Assembly (NCBI GenBank): GCA_949358305.1
Contig: OX442314.1
Span: 26,831,118 to 26,895,117, forward strand
Length of the DNA: 64,000 nucleotides
Origin: Strigamia acuminata
Taxonomy: Eukaryota; Arthropoda; Chilopoda; Geophilomorpha; Linotaeniidae
Reading direction: 5' to 3'
The notes below the pieces were generated by a model. That model worked only from the letters and a program-made list of their open reading frames with translations, was not told the origin of the DNA and made no database searches. Below, in pieces: positions 1 through 9,700 of this stretch. The translations under genes and the position numbers were made by a program. Positions within the stretch are counted from its first letter, which is position 1, and each line of letters begins with the position of its first letter.

Positions 1-1791
1 TTCCGCTTTTCCGTTTTGGGATGGTGAGTGTGGAATAGTCTTCTCGTGTTTTATTCCCTTCTTTTGTAGAAATTCTTGCATTTTCCTATTCACAAATTCT
101 GTGCCATTATCAGTTCTTATACGTTTGACTCGGTTTTCCGTTTGGTTTTCCACTTCATTTACGAAATTGCAAAAAATTTCGTACACTTCGCTTTTCCTTT
201 TGAGGAAAAATCCAAACACTTTGTTTGACGCATCATCGACGATTACCATCGTATACCAACTTCCTCCAATCGACTCCACGCTCATGGGTCCGCAGAGATC
301 CATGTGTAACAGTTCTAAAACGTCCGACTGTCTCTCTTCTTGAATCGATTTGAATGAATCTCGTGCATGTTTGACTTTGATGCATGTTTCACAAACTTTA
401 TTTTCTTTTTCATAGTTTTCGAGCCCTCGTACGATCTGCTTGCGTGCCATTTCCGCGATGCAATCCTTGTTTACGTGCGCATAACGTTCATGCCAATGAA
501 TTGTTTTGTTCGGTCGCACGGCGTTGACTTTATCGTCCGGTCTCACAACACTCATGTCGGCGATGTAAAGATTGTCTTCATCTTTCGCTGTCACGATCAA
601 TTCGCCATTTTGATAAACAAAACATTTATCTTTTCGAAAATCAATGTCCAAGCCACTTGCTGTTAATTTTCTCACCGATAATAAATTGCTGTCAAGTGCT
701 GGCGCGAGAACTACGCTCTCGGTGACTAATTCGGCATTTTTCGACTTAAATCGCACAGTTCCTTCGCCGGTCACTTTAGTTGGGCGTCCGTCCGCCAGGT
801 AGACATCATCCATTTTCTTTTCTTCAAATTTTTCAAATACCGTGATATCCGGTGTCATGTGCAGCGAGCATGCGGAATCCAGTGCCCATGGTCGATCTTT
901 TTCTGGCTGTGATTTCGCAATTTCACATTTTTCTTTACTAGCGATCACGTACGCGTATTGGTTGCGTTTCTCGGTCACGGCTTTTGCCTTCGGATTTGAC
1001 TTCTCCTTGTCCCGTTTCTGTTTCTCAAACTTATCGTGTTTTTCAGATGACTGAGGTGGCAAATCTTCCGTTTTGGTTCTGCAATTGCGCGCGATATGGC
1101 CAGTCTTTTTACAACGGTAACACGTCGCTTTGCTTCGCTCGAAACGTTGATTTTCCTTGGAAGAAATGTGCACCTTATTTAAGCGTTCTACAACTTTTTC
1201 TTCACCGACCTGTCTTTCTTCCTCTTGTTTTATGGCGTATCGGACTTTTTCCCCCGTCAAGTCGACGTGAGATGTGAAATCTGCACACTGCTGCACGCCT
1301 TTATACGACTCCGGAAGTCCCTGCAGCATATAGACGGCTACTTCTTGTCCCGTAACAGCTTGGCCCAGCGTTCGAAGTTGTTCGACCAGTCCTTCGATAC
1401 GTTGCAAATACGTTTCCGCTTTTTCGCCCTTCGTGAACGTCGTTCGATGCAGTTCTCGTTGAATTGCAAGCTTCTTTTGGGTAGCGACGCCTTGGTGTAC
1501 GTCCGCCAATTTTACCCATATTTCTTTGGCCGTCGTTTTATTTAACACATAACTTGCCTGTGAAGCGGTAAGTGATTGGGCCAAAATGTTTCGGGCAGAA
1601 ACATCGTCCTTCACCCATTTATCCTTGTCAGCTTGCGCCGCTGCTGCTGCTGGTGGATCATCATTTATGGCATTTAGAACTGAATGTTTCTCCAAAAGTA
1701 TTTTGGTTTTCCAACACCACGTTGGGTAATTATTTCCCTCAAGCTTCTCGATGTGCGTGAAGCTTTGTGTGCCCGCATTCGGGTCGGCCAT
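1..1791 (-). CDS. Ty1/copia Gag-Pol polyprotein, C-terminal part beyond window
   Basis: An open frame of 597 codons starts at the ATG at 1791-1789 and is still open at base 1, so only its N-terminal part is here. In order it shows a copia Gag domain (about residues 1-200), a CCHC zinc knuckle from Cys224 (CYRCKKTGHIARNC), an aspartic protease site at Asp305 (ALDSACSLHM, where the usual DSG reads DSA), the GAG-pre-integrase/HHCC region (WHERYAH then CETC, about 430-475) and the integrase core. The integrase acids are Asp498 (MDLCGP), Asp561 (RTDNGTEF) and Glu597 (SQNGKAE), with 35 residues between the last two, as in the D,D35E rule. RT and RNase H would lie left of the window. The leader, primer site and LTR lie immediately upstream. 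No stop or frameshift was seen, so the copy may be young. Confidence 0.93.
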   Translation of the reverse strand, partial: MADPNAGTQSFTHIEKLEGNNYPTWCWKTKILLEKHSVLNAINDDPPAAAAAQADKDKWVKDDVSARNILAQSLTASQASYVLNKTTAKEIWVKLADVHQGVATQKKLAIQRELHRTTFTKGEKAETYLQRIEGLVEQLRTLGQAVTGQEVAVYMLQGLPESYKGVQQCADFTSHVDLTGEKVRYAIKQEEERQVGEEKVVERLNKVHISSKENQRFERSKATCYRCKKTGHIARNCRTKTEDLPPQSSEKHDKFEKQKRDKEKSNPKAKAVTEKRNQYAYVIASKEKCEIAKSQPEKDRPWALDSACSLHMTPDITVFEKFEEKKMDDVYLADGRPTKVTGEGTVRFKSKNAELVTESVVLAPALDSNLLSVRKLTASGLDIDFRKDKCFVYQNGELIVTAKDEDNLYIADMSVVRPDDKVNAVRPNKTIHWHERYAHVNKDCIAEMARKQIVRGLENYEKENKVCETCIKVKHARDSFKSIQEERQSDVLELLHMDLCGPMSVESIGGSWYTMVIVDDASNKVFGFFLKRKSEVYEIFCNFVNEVENQTENRVKRIRTDNGTEFVNRKMQEFLQKKGIKHEKTIPHSPSQNGKAE

Positions 1792-1887
1792 TGTTCTCCT
1801 TTGTTTGTTGGTTTCACTTTACACTGTTCGCACTAATCCAATTGTTTTCAACACAAAACAGTCCGCTTACTCACAGTTTTTACTGTT

Positions 1888-1907
1888 CCGCACTGGGCCC
1901 ATAACCC
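1888..1907 (-). promoter_or_regulatory. copia primer-binding site (initiator tRNA-Met type)
   Basis: On the minus strand this reads GGGTTATGGGCCCAGTGCGG, two bases after the LTR. The first 15 bases are complementary to the anticodon-stem region of animal initiator tRNA-Met, the internal primer used by copia-type elements. Confidence 0.85.
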
Positions 1908-1909
1908 AT

Positions 1910-2097
1910 TGTTAGTAATCCAATCTGTAGTAGCTGTGTAGTTGTTGATAAATCAAAGTCACATTAGCAGTAACAAAAACGCGTGTATTAATTCAAGTGA
2001 GTACAAAGATGATGATAAAAACGAGAGTGATAATCATTGGTTACAAAGTGGGGGTTAATAAGGTGGTAGCGCCATCTATCGAGAAGCAATGGTAACA
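1910..2097 (-). repeat. 5' LTR of the left-edge copia element
   Basis: The 188-bp block begins TGTTAC and ends CTAACA on the minus strand, giving the TG...CA ends and short inverted termini of LTRs. It is followed by the primer site and Gag-Pol. The next bases on its outer side (GCCTC, 2098-2102) are DIRS recombinase sequence, so the copia inserted into the DIRS copy. The partner LTR and target duplication are off-window. Confidence 0.85.
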
Positions 2098-2836
2098 GCC
2101 TCTAAAACAGTAGAAGTAAAATCAGTCGAAATCTTGTCAACTGGATGATTGTAAAACTTGAAAAATATAGAGGCGGATGACCAATCAGCCGCCCGAAGGA
2201 TGTGAGAAAGATTAACGCCTTTTGACCAAGCAAAGGAAGTAGCAGCGGCTCTGGTAGAATGAGCCGAAAAAAATAGAAGTGTTTACTCCCGTCATAGATA
2301 GGGTCTCCTTGATCCATCTGGCAATAGTGGAAGAAGTGACTGGTCCAAAAGGACGTGAAGATGCTAAAAAGAATTGAGTGGAGGAACCGCGAAAGGCGGT
2401 CGAGTGATTCAAATAAAATTTGATGGCCGTGACAGGGCATAATTTCTTGTCTTCAAAACAAGGTAGAAAGAAGGGGGCTGTAGAAGCAGACTTTCTTTTT
2501 CCTAGTAGGGGAAAAACACAAGAATTTGCTGAAAAAACAACTTTGGAAGACAAAAGTTTAAGGTCAGAGGCCCTTCCGGTTAATGAGAGGGCCAAAAGTG
2601 TAGCGACATGGCGATTAATATCTAACTTTGAAAAGGTGTGAAGCAAATGAAATCTTGACTTAAGACAGAGAAGAACCGGGCCTACGTGCCAAATAGAAGA
2701 ATATTTGGGAATTTGTGGGCGTGAGTTGGCGATGCCTTTCATGACGCGTCTGATAAGTGGGTGAGATCCTAAAACAATAGACGAAATCAAGCTAATGGTC
2801 TGAGAAATAGCCGAAATAGCCGAAAGGTGCATCTTC
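2098..2836 (-). pseudogene. DIRS-3 tyrosine recombinase remnant
   Basis: The frame from about 2836 matches the recombinase of DIRS-1 (for example GSHPLIRRVMKG and SSRPFGPVTSSTIARWI). It keeps the first catalytic Arg block (TGRASDLKLLSS). A one-base slip in the T-run near 2270 moves the HSTRAAATSFAWSKG block (HxxR) and the terminal tyrosine region FFKFYNHP into another frame. The fourth-motif histidine of FKHY is Phe here. The 5' part is lost in the fusion to ORF1 and the last codons are cut by the copia LTR. Confidence 0.85.
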
Positions 2837-3595
2837 ATCGGCACTATCCGATTCGTCTGATGAACCTGCGGACTCCCCGTCTAAATGGGGCGTTGATTTG
2901 CGCGATTTGACGGTGGATTTGTCCCTCTTATCGAGTTCCCGCCTAAGTCGTCGAATTTCGCGATCCTTACGTGAAAGACTCTCTCGTTCCTCTTCCGAAG
3001 AGCTAGAGTGAGAGGAAGCGGCAGACTCGTACTCTGAAACAGCTGACTACACCCAGTCAGCAACTAAGAGTGAGTAAATATATTCTCATATTTTCGTTTT
3101 TATAAAATTACTTACGTGGGTCTCAGACTGGAACATACCCCACTCGTCTCTACGAGACCGAGACATTTCCGGGTGTCCGGCAGACTCCCCCCGCTGAAGA
3201 GGAGCCCCGCCTGCCTGATTTTGCGAAAAAGCCATGAAAATGAGCTTTTCGATCGCCTGGGTTGATAGCCCTAAGTCGGAAACGGGCGCATGATTGTTCG
3301 TAACATGCGAAGCGATAAAATCGGACCCTACCGGATTCCGTACATCCTCGAAAACTTCACGTATGTGCTCGATTTCTTTATCCGAAATTGGTTGTGGATC
3401 ACTGACGATGGAACCATCTAGTAAAATTCTCGAATGGTTGGAGAGCGGAGGGGAGTTGGGTTCGTGGTGAACCTCTGCACATGTCGTGACATCGTTAGGC
3501 CTAGTGGCACTCGGGCGACCACGCGGGTTCCGCGCTTTTTTGGGGTTCAAAGCAACCTTGGAAGACTTCTTACTTCTAGTTTTGGTCGAATCCAT
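2837..3595 (-). pseudogene. DIRS-3 ORF1 (Gag-like), two exons
   Basis: ATG at 3595 opens exon 1 (3595-3116, 160 codons; basic N-terminus MDSTKTRSKKSSKV, then SQAIEKLIFMAFSQNQAGG). A GTAAGT donor after CAC at 3116 and a GTGTAG acceptor before 3046 bound a 69-bp intron. Exon 2 continues in frame with a Ser/Glu/Arg-rich tract (SSEEERESLSRKDREIRR). The same ORF1 intron position is seen in DIRS-2. Exon 2 then runs into the recombinase at an internal deletion. No enzymatic domain is seen; a Gag-like structural role is inferred from position. Confidence 0.7.
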
Positions 3596-3689
3596 CGTAA
3601 ATGAAGGTTGAAGATCGGAAAAAACGGAAAAAACGATAAAAATAGCCAAAAACTTAAAGAACGCGAAAAACGCGTGCAAATAGCTTGGC

Positions 3690-3843
3690 TAGTAAAATTG
3701 GACTGGGGATCAGGTCTCGGGCTAAACCGGGGGTAAGGGTCAAGCCCTCCCCCTGGTATTTTTTCTTTAAAGTACTAGATTTTATTTAATATATTGGACA
3801 AGCCTATAGTTAACAACATTTATTGCCTAGCTGTAATATAATT
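3690..3843. repeat. DIRS-3 right terminal repeat
   Basis: The block contains the G-rich stretch GGCTAAACCGGGGGTAAGGG and the terminal CTATAGTTAACAACATTTA. Both recur inverted at the other end of DIRS-2. The outermost bases are AATT. Confidence 0.8.
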
Positions 3844-6401
3844 TGATTTTCAATTGTGATTAGTATTTATTTATGTTCTGAATTGTTTTAAAATGAGTAA
3901 AAGGTGTAAAATTTATTAAATATTCACGCGGAATAAACAGTTTTGTGACAGTTTAAGTCGTTTTTCTATGAAGCCAACTCTTGTGACTGGCTTTATAATT
4001 ATGAAATGGTCCTTATCAAATTCACATTTTCCCTGAAATTTTTTTTAGTATTTTTTTTATTTTTTACTTTTTATAAACTTAGACGTTTATTTTAGTCGGT
4101 TTGTTCAATTTAGATATTTTATTTAGTGATTTTGTTTAAATTAGATGAATTCAAACCCGCGACATAATGGAATCCCGCAATCTATTAAAGTATTTAGTAT
4201 ATTTAGTATAAAGTATTAAAGTGTAAATATCGCATACTTATTTCCACTGCTTGCAGCATTCTGATACTTTTTTCCAACCTCATGTTAAGAAAACATTTTT
4301 TTTTTTTTGTAAATAGCCAAAAGTTAAATTAAATGTTGTTATTTAGCTCTTTATTGATTCCATCTAATTCTTTTACACCAATTTTTTACAGGAACTTTTT
4401 CTACTGATTTTTTGAGGCAGAAAAAGTATCGCATACTTTCTGCCAGGGGTTGTATATGTGATATATATTTCACTGGTTTCCCAGATACCAACATTTATGC
4501 ATTGATTATAAGTGTTTAAAACTGTTCCATCACATACAAATTTCCACTGCATTCTGCTACAACCATGTTTGGCTCACAATGCGAAGTTCATGCATTCGAC
4601 ATTAATTGTCATATTATTCTGTTAGGTTTAACTGAGGGGTTGTGCCAAGTTTAAAATAACTTTAGAACAGACTCAAAAATTGAGGCGGCTGACAATCCAA
4701 GAAATCTTTGGTAGCTCGCTGAATTTCTTCAGTCTTTTTTTTTTAACTTTTGCGGTGTTTTTACAAAATTTGCACGAAAGCTAAATCTAAAAGGCTTTCT
4801 GCAGTTAAATTCCAAGTATCTTGTGTGGAAGAACGATACTTATTACTGAGCACCCAAATAATTTGATTCACACATGTTAAAAGGAATGAAATTAACGATT
4901 TGATGAAGGACTTATTTTGGGTACGAAATGGGGAGTAACTCTTGTTTCGTAGTTGTAGGAACCTTGAAAAACATTTTTTAAATAATAAAGAAAGTTTTGC
5001 TTTGGTTAAATGGGTTTATTGAAGTATCATTTTCTCTTTTGTTGTGTCCTTTCCAAAAGAACCATAATTGAGAAAAGGACATTAGCTTTTATTCATATTT
5101 TACAGTTGTAGTGATGGCGAGAAAACATAGAACTAAAAATGGAAGCAGTTGACTGTTGAAAGCTGTAGCGTTTTTGTCAAAGACCTTAACTATTTTTTCG
5201 TCAGGTGGCGATAGTAGCAATGTACTTATGAGCATGGCAGCGTTGTTGCAACTAGCCGAAATGGTAAATTGTATAACGGAACAAAGAAAGCGTATTTAAA
5301 AAAATTGTAAATGATAAAGTATTGTAATGTCTGATATATTTCAAGCCTCGCACCGCATTAAACTAATGGGTTCAAATGAAAATGATAATGCTAAAATGCG
5401 CCTGCGCCAAGTTAAAACCGATTAGTATCAATAAATTACTCTTTCTTTCTTTTTTTATTTTATTTATTTACTTATTTATTTATTTTCCTGTTAGGTTGGT
5501 ACATGACTACTAAAATGAACCGGTATACAACAACGATGAAAGAGACAGACGATACATAGTAAAGAGATATTGACTTTTGAAGGTACGATTTTACAATGCG
5601 TATTTTTAATGTGATGTGATTTCAGTCTTGCAACAAAGTATCGTTTAATTACAAATCAATGCGAGATCAAATTCTTAGGAGTACGTTAAAACAAACCATT
5701 TGCAATCGTGGTTTATCGGTATTTTAACAAACCATTTATTGCTGTCATTATCCGTTAAGGTGCATTTATTTTTAGTTTTATTGTGTATATAGAATTCCAC
5801 ATAAGTAAACCAACTAATACGATAACCTCAATATGCTGATACAGGGTGTAACTAATTTTAAGAATTGAAGTGGGTGTTTTTATTCAGCTAATGATAGGAA
5901 ATGAAGTTTGAGTATTAGACAATTGATACACGGCAAAACATAGAGAAATACACTAGGAACCAGCGTTATGTGGGTCACAAAAGCAATTTTTTTAGATTGT
6001 TATAGTTGTGCAAATAAATAAGTACCTGTATATGTAGTAAAGGAAATCAAAAGTGGAAAAAAAACATTTTTTGATTATGGGTTGACATTTTCTAGCTAGT
6101 GAATAAGTATTACTAATTCTTTTTGATTATGGGTTGACATTTTCTAGCTAGTGAATAAGTATTACTAATTCTTTTTGATTATGGGTTGACATTTTCTAGC
6201 TAGTGAATAAGTACTTGTATTACTAATTCTTTTTGATTATGGGTTGACATTTTCTAACCACTCAATAAGTATTACTAAAAAAATTCATTGCGTTGGGGAT
6301 AAAGTAGGTTGCTAAAATGTTCGAGTATCTTTGCATTAATCTGCAGAATTTGATTTAGAACTCAACATATGGTATACCACAATTGATATAATACCGGGTA
6401 C
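3844..6401. other. 3' flank of unit 1, duplicated beside units 2 and 3; no gene
   Basis: No coding frame with family features is seen. From about 4440 the sequence is paralogous to 18230-19597 plus 25067-25866 (3' flank of unit 2) and, more weakly, to 43440-45400 (3' flank of unit 3). Around 5440-5450 it provides the uninterrupted version of the site occupied by DIRS-1. Confidence 0.8.
6069..6279. repeat. 52-bp tandem repeat, about 4 units
   Basis: Units begin TTTTGATTATGGGTTGACAT. Two are identical 52-mers, the third has a 6-base insertion and the fourth is diverged. Only one related unit is present in the unit 2 flank (about 25695-25740), so the array expanded after duplication. Confidence 0.9.
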
Positions 6402-6777
6402 TTAAGAAAAATAATTTTTAACAGTTGTGTAGCAGTTTTGAAACAACTCTGGTATGATGAGCAACGATAGACCAAACAATAAACCAAAGGCATTTGCCAA
6501 ATCACAGAAAAGAGCTTCGAGGCTGTATTTTAACATTTCAACGTATTGCTCGATGAAATTTGTAGCTGGCATTATTAAAACAAAAGGTACAGTTGTTGTT
6601 TTAGGATCCTGAAAATAAAGATTTGTTTGGTGAATAACTTTATTGCAAGTAGGCCGACAGTCACATTCTCCTTTTGTGTTGATATTCAGAGACAAATTAA
6701 TGAATTTTGCCAAGACTTCTTTAGCTTCTGATGCAGACTTGCACGTGTTTGTAAATGTGTTAGTGGTAAATGGTAAC
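6402..6777 (-). CDS. Unit 1 exon 11: domain 2 C-terminal pore exon
   Basis: This terminal coding exon enters in phase 2 through a CTAG acceptor at 6779-6778, only 54 bp after the exon 10 donor. It encodes LPFTTNTFTNTC, the family motif ECDCRPTC, and the pore helix DLANAFGLLFGLSLLIIPEL. The start resembles the start of exon 6 (LPYMDF), as expected for duplicated domains. Confidence 0.92.
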
Positions 6778-9700
6778 CTAGTCGATAATTCAAATATGTT
6801 TTCACGTGTCATACGACTGCTAATAACTTACCGGCACGAGATTGATTCGAATAACTTGTCTTGAAAGCATTTGTCGTGGCATTGTATATATTCTTCTTCC
6901 TTTTCAATACATGGACGTGATTTCAAATTCAGTGAAGTTTTCTGTAAGTGTAGAGAATTGGTTAAATTACTCTTAAGTGTTTTTTTCCTGTTATGCGATT
7001 TTACATTACAACAAGTAGTTAAACAGTAATTTATAGCTACTTTATTCAGGTTTTTTTGGAAGGTGGAGGATAATATGAGTAAAAAAATTGGCGGGGGATT
7101 ATTAGTTTATTCCTGGGTAAGGTTTAGCTTCGGAATCCAATCCAAACAGGAAACACGAGAGATTCTGGTTTTTGTTAATAATATAATCATAATATCAAAA
7201 TATTTAGATTGCCTAATCATGTGTGGTATTTTTGGAATTACCGTATTCTATAAAAAATGGAAATTATTTGTCGTATAAGTATAATATATTTTACTTCGAA
7301 AGATGATATTTGCAGTATTGACATGGTAGAGAAATCGATGTTCCGTCGACTTGTAAGAATAGATTGGATTTTAGCTCCAGGTGGACGAAAGTACAACTAC
7401 AAATTTAAAATAAAAAAATAAAAAATTGAAGCTATTCGATAATATAAAACGAGACATTCATTATTTACACAGCATGTAGTAATATGAGAGAACCAGATTA
7501 TGCTGTGGCGTAGCAAGAAGTCAACGGGCCCGAAAGCAAGTTGGGTTTGATGGGCTCTTTATCACAGATGCAGCTTACACACCAGTAAGATTTTTCGATA
7601 CTTACCTTCTTAAGCCCTAGGAATTTGTGTAAAATTTTGACCGTTTCTTTTGCGAATCTTTTGTATTAATCTAGAAAGTAAAATAAGTGTACCCCCTCCC
7701 CCCCCCCCCCCTTGAATTCCTGCTAGCATAAAATCCTGAGTTGTGACTCGTTCAAATCGGGTTGTTTCGATTTAACCAAGTTTGGCAAAAGAGCTTATAG
7801 TAATCATTGACGGTATGTCGTCGACTAGTCGTAATCGTCGACGATGTGACCCGAGCTCATTTTTTTTTGCGGTAAAAAATCGTTCTGTTATCTTACCTGC
7901 CACAATCCATCAGAACAGTTACTCTTTACATTTATAAGAGCAATAAAGAATGCAGATGCAGCTCCAGCGTACTTTAGAGGCTCTAAAACAAAATAAAAAG
8001 GATCTTCAATTGTTTATTTTATGTTATTTTTATAACTTTCTCTGTACTTGTAATATATTCCAAGCATGTTCCCGAATGCAGTTGTAAGTCATTGAAACTG
8101 TGAGTGACATTTGTTGAATTTAACCCGAGTATCTGGAATATTGTGAATTTCAGCATTAATTATAATCTACTGAACCTGAAATAGATTGCATAAACAAAAT
8201 AGCAAAAAAAAAATCGTATTCTGCCTCCAACTGCAGTGGTTTTTGAACTTGGTTGCATACTACAGTAGTAATGTAACTGAAACTGACAAAATTGAAATAT
8301 TTTTACTCAGTTTGTTCAATTTAAACACTCTTTATAGAGCACTTGATTTAAAATCCTTCAGGTTCAGTTATTCAGTGTATGGTTCCAATAAGCAATAACA
8401 ATTGGCACACAGAAAGACAAATACTCAGCGAGCTAAGAAATAAACATGAATAACACTTACCTTTGGAACATGTTTCATTACGACTTTATTCAATTGAGGC
8501 TTTTGATATCTCCATAATGTTTCGAGCGATGGTTTCTTATCACTGTTCATTAGATCAATGAAATGAATTCTGCATGGATTTTTCATAATCTTCTTTGCAT
8601 ATCGTTCTCTGTATACGGTCATTAGTTTGCCATCGTTGCAGGCAATTATATTAGGCATGTAAATTGTATCGTTTTCTTTAACTTCAACTATGACTTTGAT
8701 TGGTTCGCTGTAGTATAGCTGTATTTTCGTTGCAGTTAAATATACGGCAATTATGGTATTTGTCAATAACACAATTAAACGCACGAAACGACAAATCGAT
8801 GGCATTTTATGTGAAGTAATGTGGCTTGTTTTAGACATTACTTTCTCATGTATCTCCACTATTTTACTTTTAAGGTTTGTGTTTGATTGACGAAGAGGCT
8901 GAGAATTGTATCTTCTAATTTTCTCGTACAGTCGCTTAATCAATGCTTGTCCTATTGCTACCAAGGATAACAATGATAATCCCAATGAAAATCCCAAATT
9001 TCCGCCAAAGTCTACTAGCAATGCGATTATGTCGTAGTCAGGCACTTCAGTCATGACTATGAATGTTGTATCAGGTTGTTTCATTTCAATGACAACTGTA
9101 CTCTTGTCGGGTGATCTCGCTGAGGCTACTTCCGTTATGTATATTTGCTTCGTGCAAGGTCTCAAGCAACCACAATCCAATGTTGCTTTTGTTGATAATA
9201 CATGTTTGAATGTGTTGCCATGAGTTTTAGCAACAATTGTTTTATTTTTTACCTCGCTGCAATCCCTAATTTCATTGTTAAAATCCATATATGGTAGTCT
9301 GAAATTTAAAAACTCTTTTTATTTATATCAGCTGTGGCAGCTGTGTCAGCCTGGGGACTTTATACCATGGGTGGGATGCATACTCATGTTAAATAAGACA
9401 AAGGACTCCAGATTGATGGGTTGTTGGCCTTTATTATTGTTGTCTAGGGGTTGGAGTCTCCAGTCTACCCATGTGTTTGGCGGTGCCATACCAGCACCGA
9501 CCCGTCACACATGGGGAGGGATCCCCATGAATGACGTGGCCGGTTGGACATAACTATTTTGTCGCACTTAACCGTACAGCCCATGTAACTGCTCATGGAG
9601 GTTGTGGTAGATCAACTATCTCACCACTGAGCGTCACCGTGGTGAATAGGGAAGAGAGCAGAGTCAGCACAGAGCACGACTTCTCTTGCTGGCTTTAGGA

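Larger units (their letters stand above)
2098..3843 (-). mobile_element. DIRS-3: internally deleted DIRS-like element, cut by copia
   Basis: The element carries a two-exon ORF1 (3595-3116, 3046-2837) joined directly to the middle of a tyrosine recombinase (2836-2098). Reverse transcriptase and RNase H are missing. Its right terminal repeat (about 3690-3843) matches the termini of DIRS-2 at 54419-54600 and 59187-59338, including the outer AATT at 3840-3843. The left end is beyond the copia insertion. Confidence 0.85.

Noticed and set aside
1301-1519. 72-aa minus-strand frame in the left copia
   Set aside because: Out of frame with the 597-codon Gag-Pol that covers the same bases.
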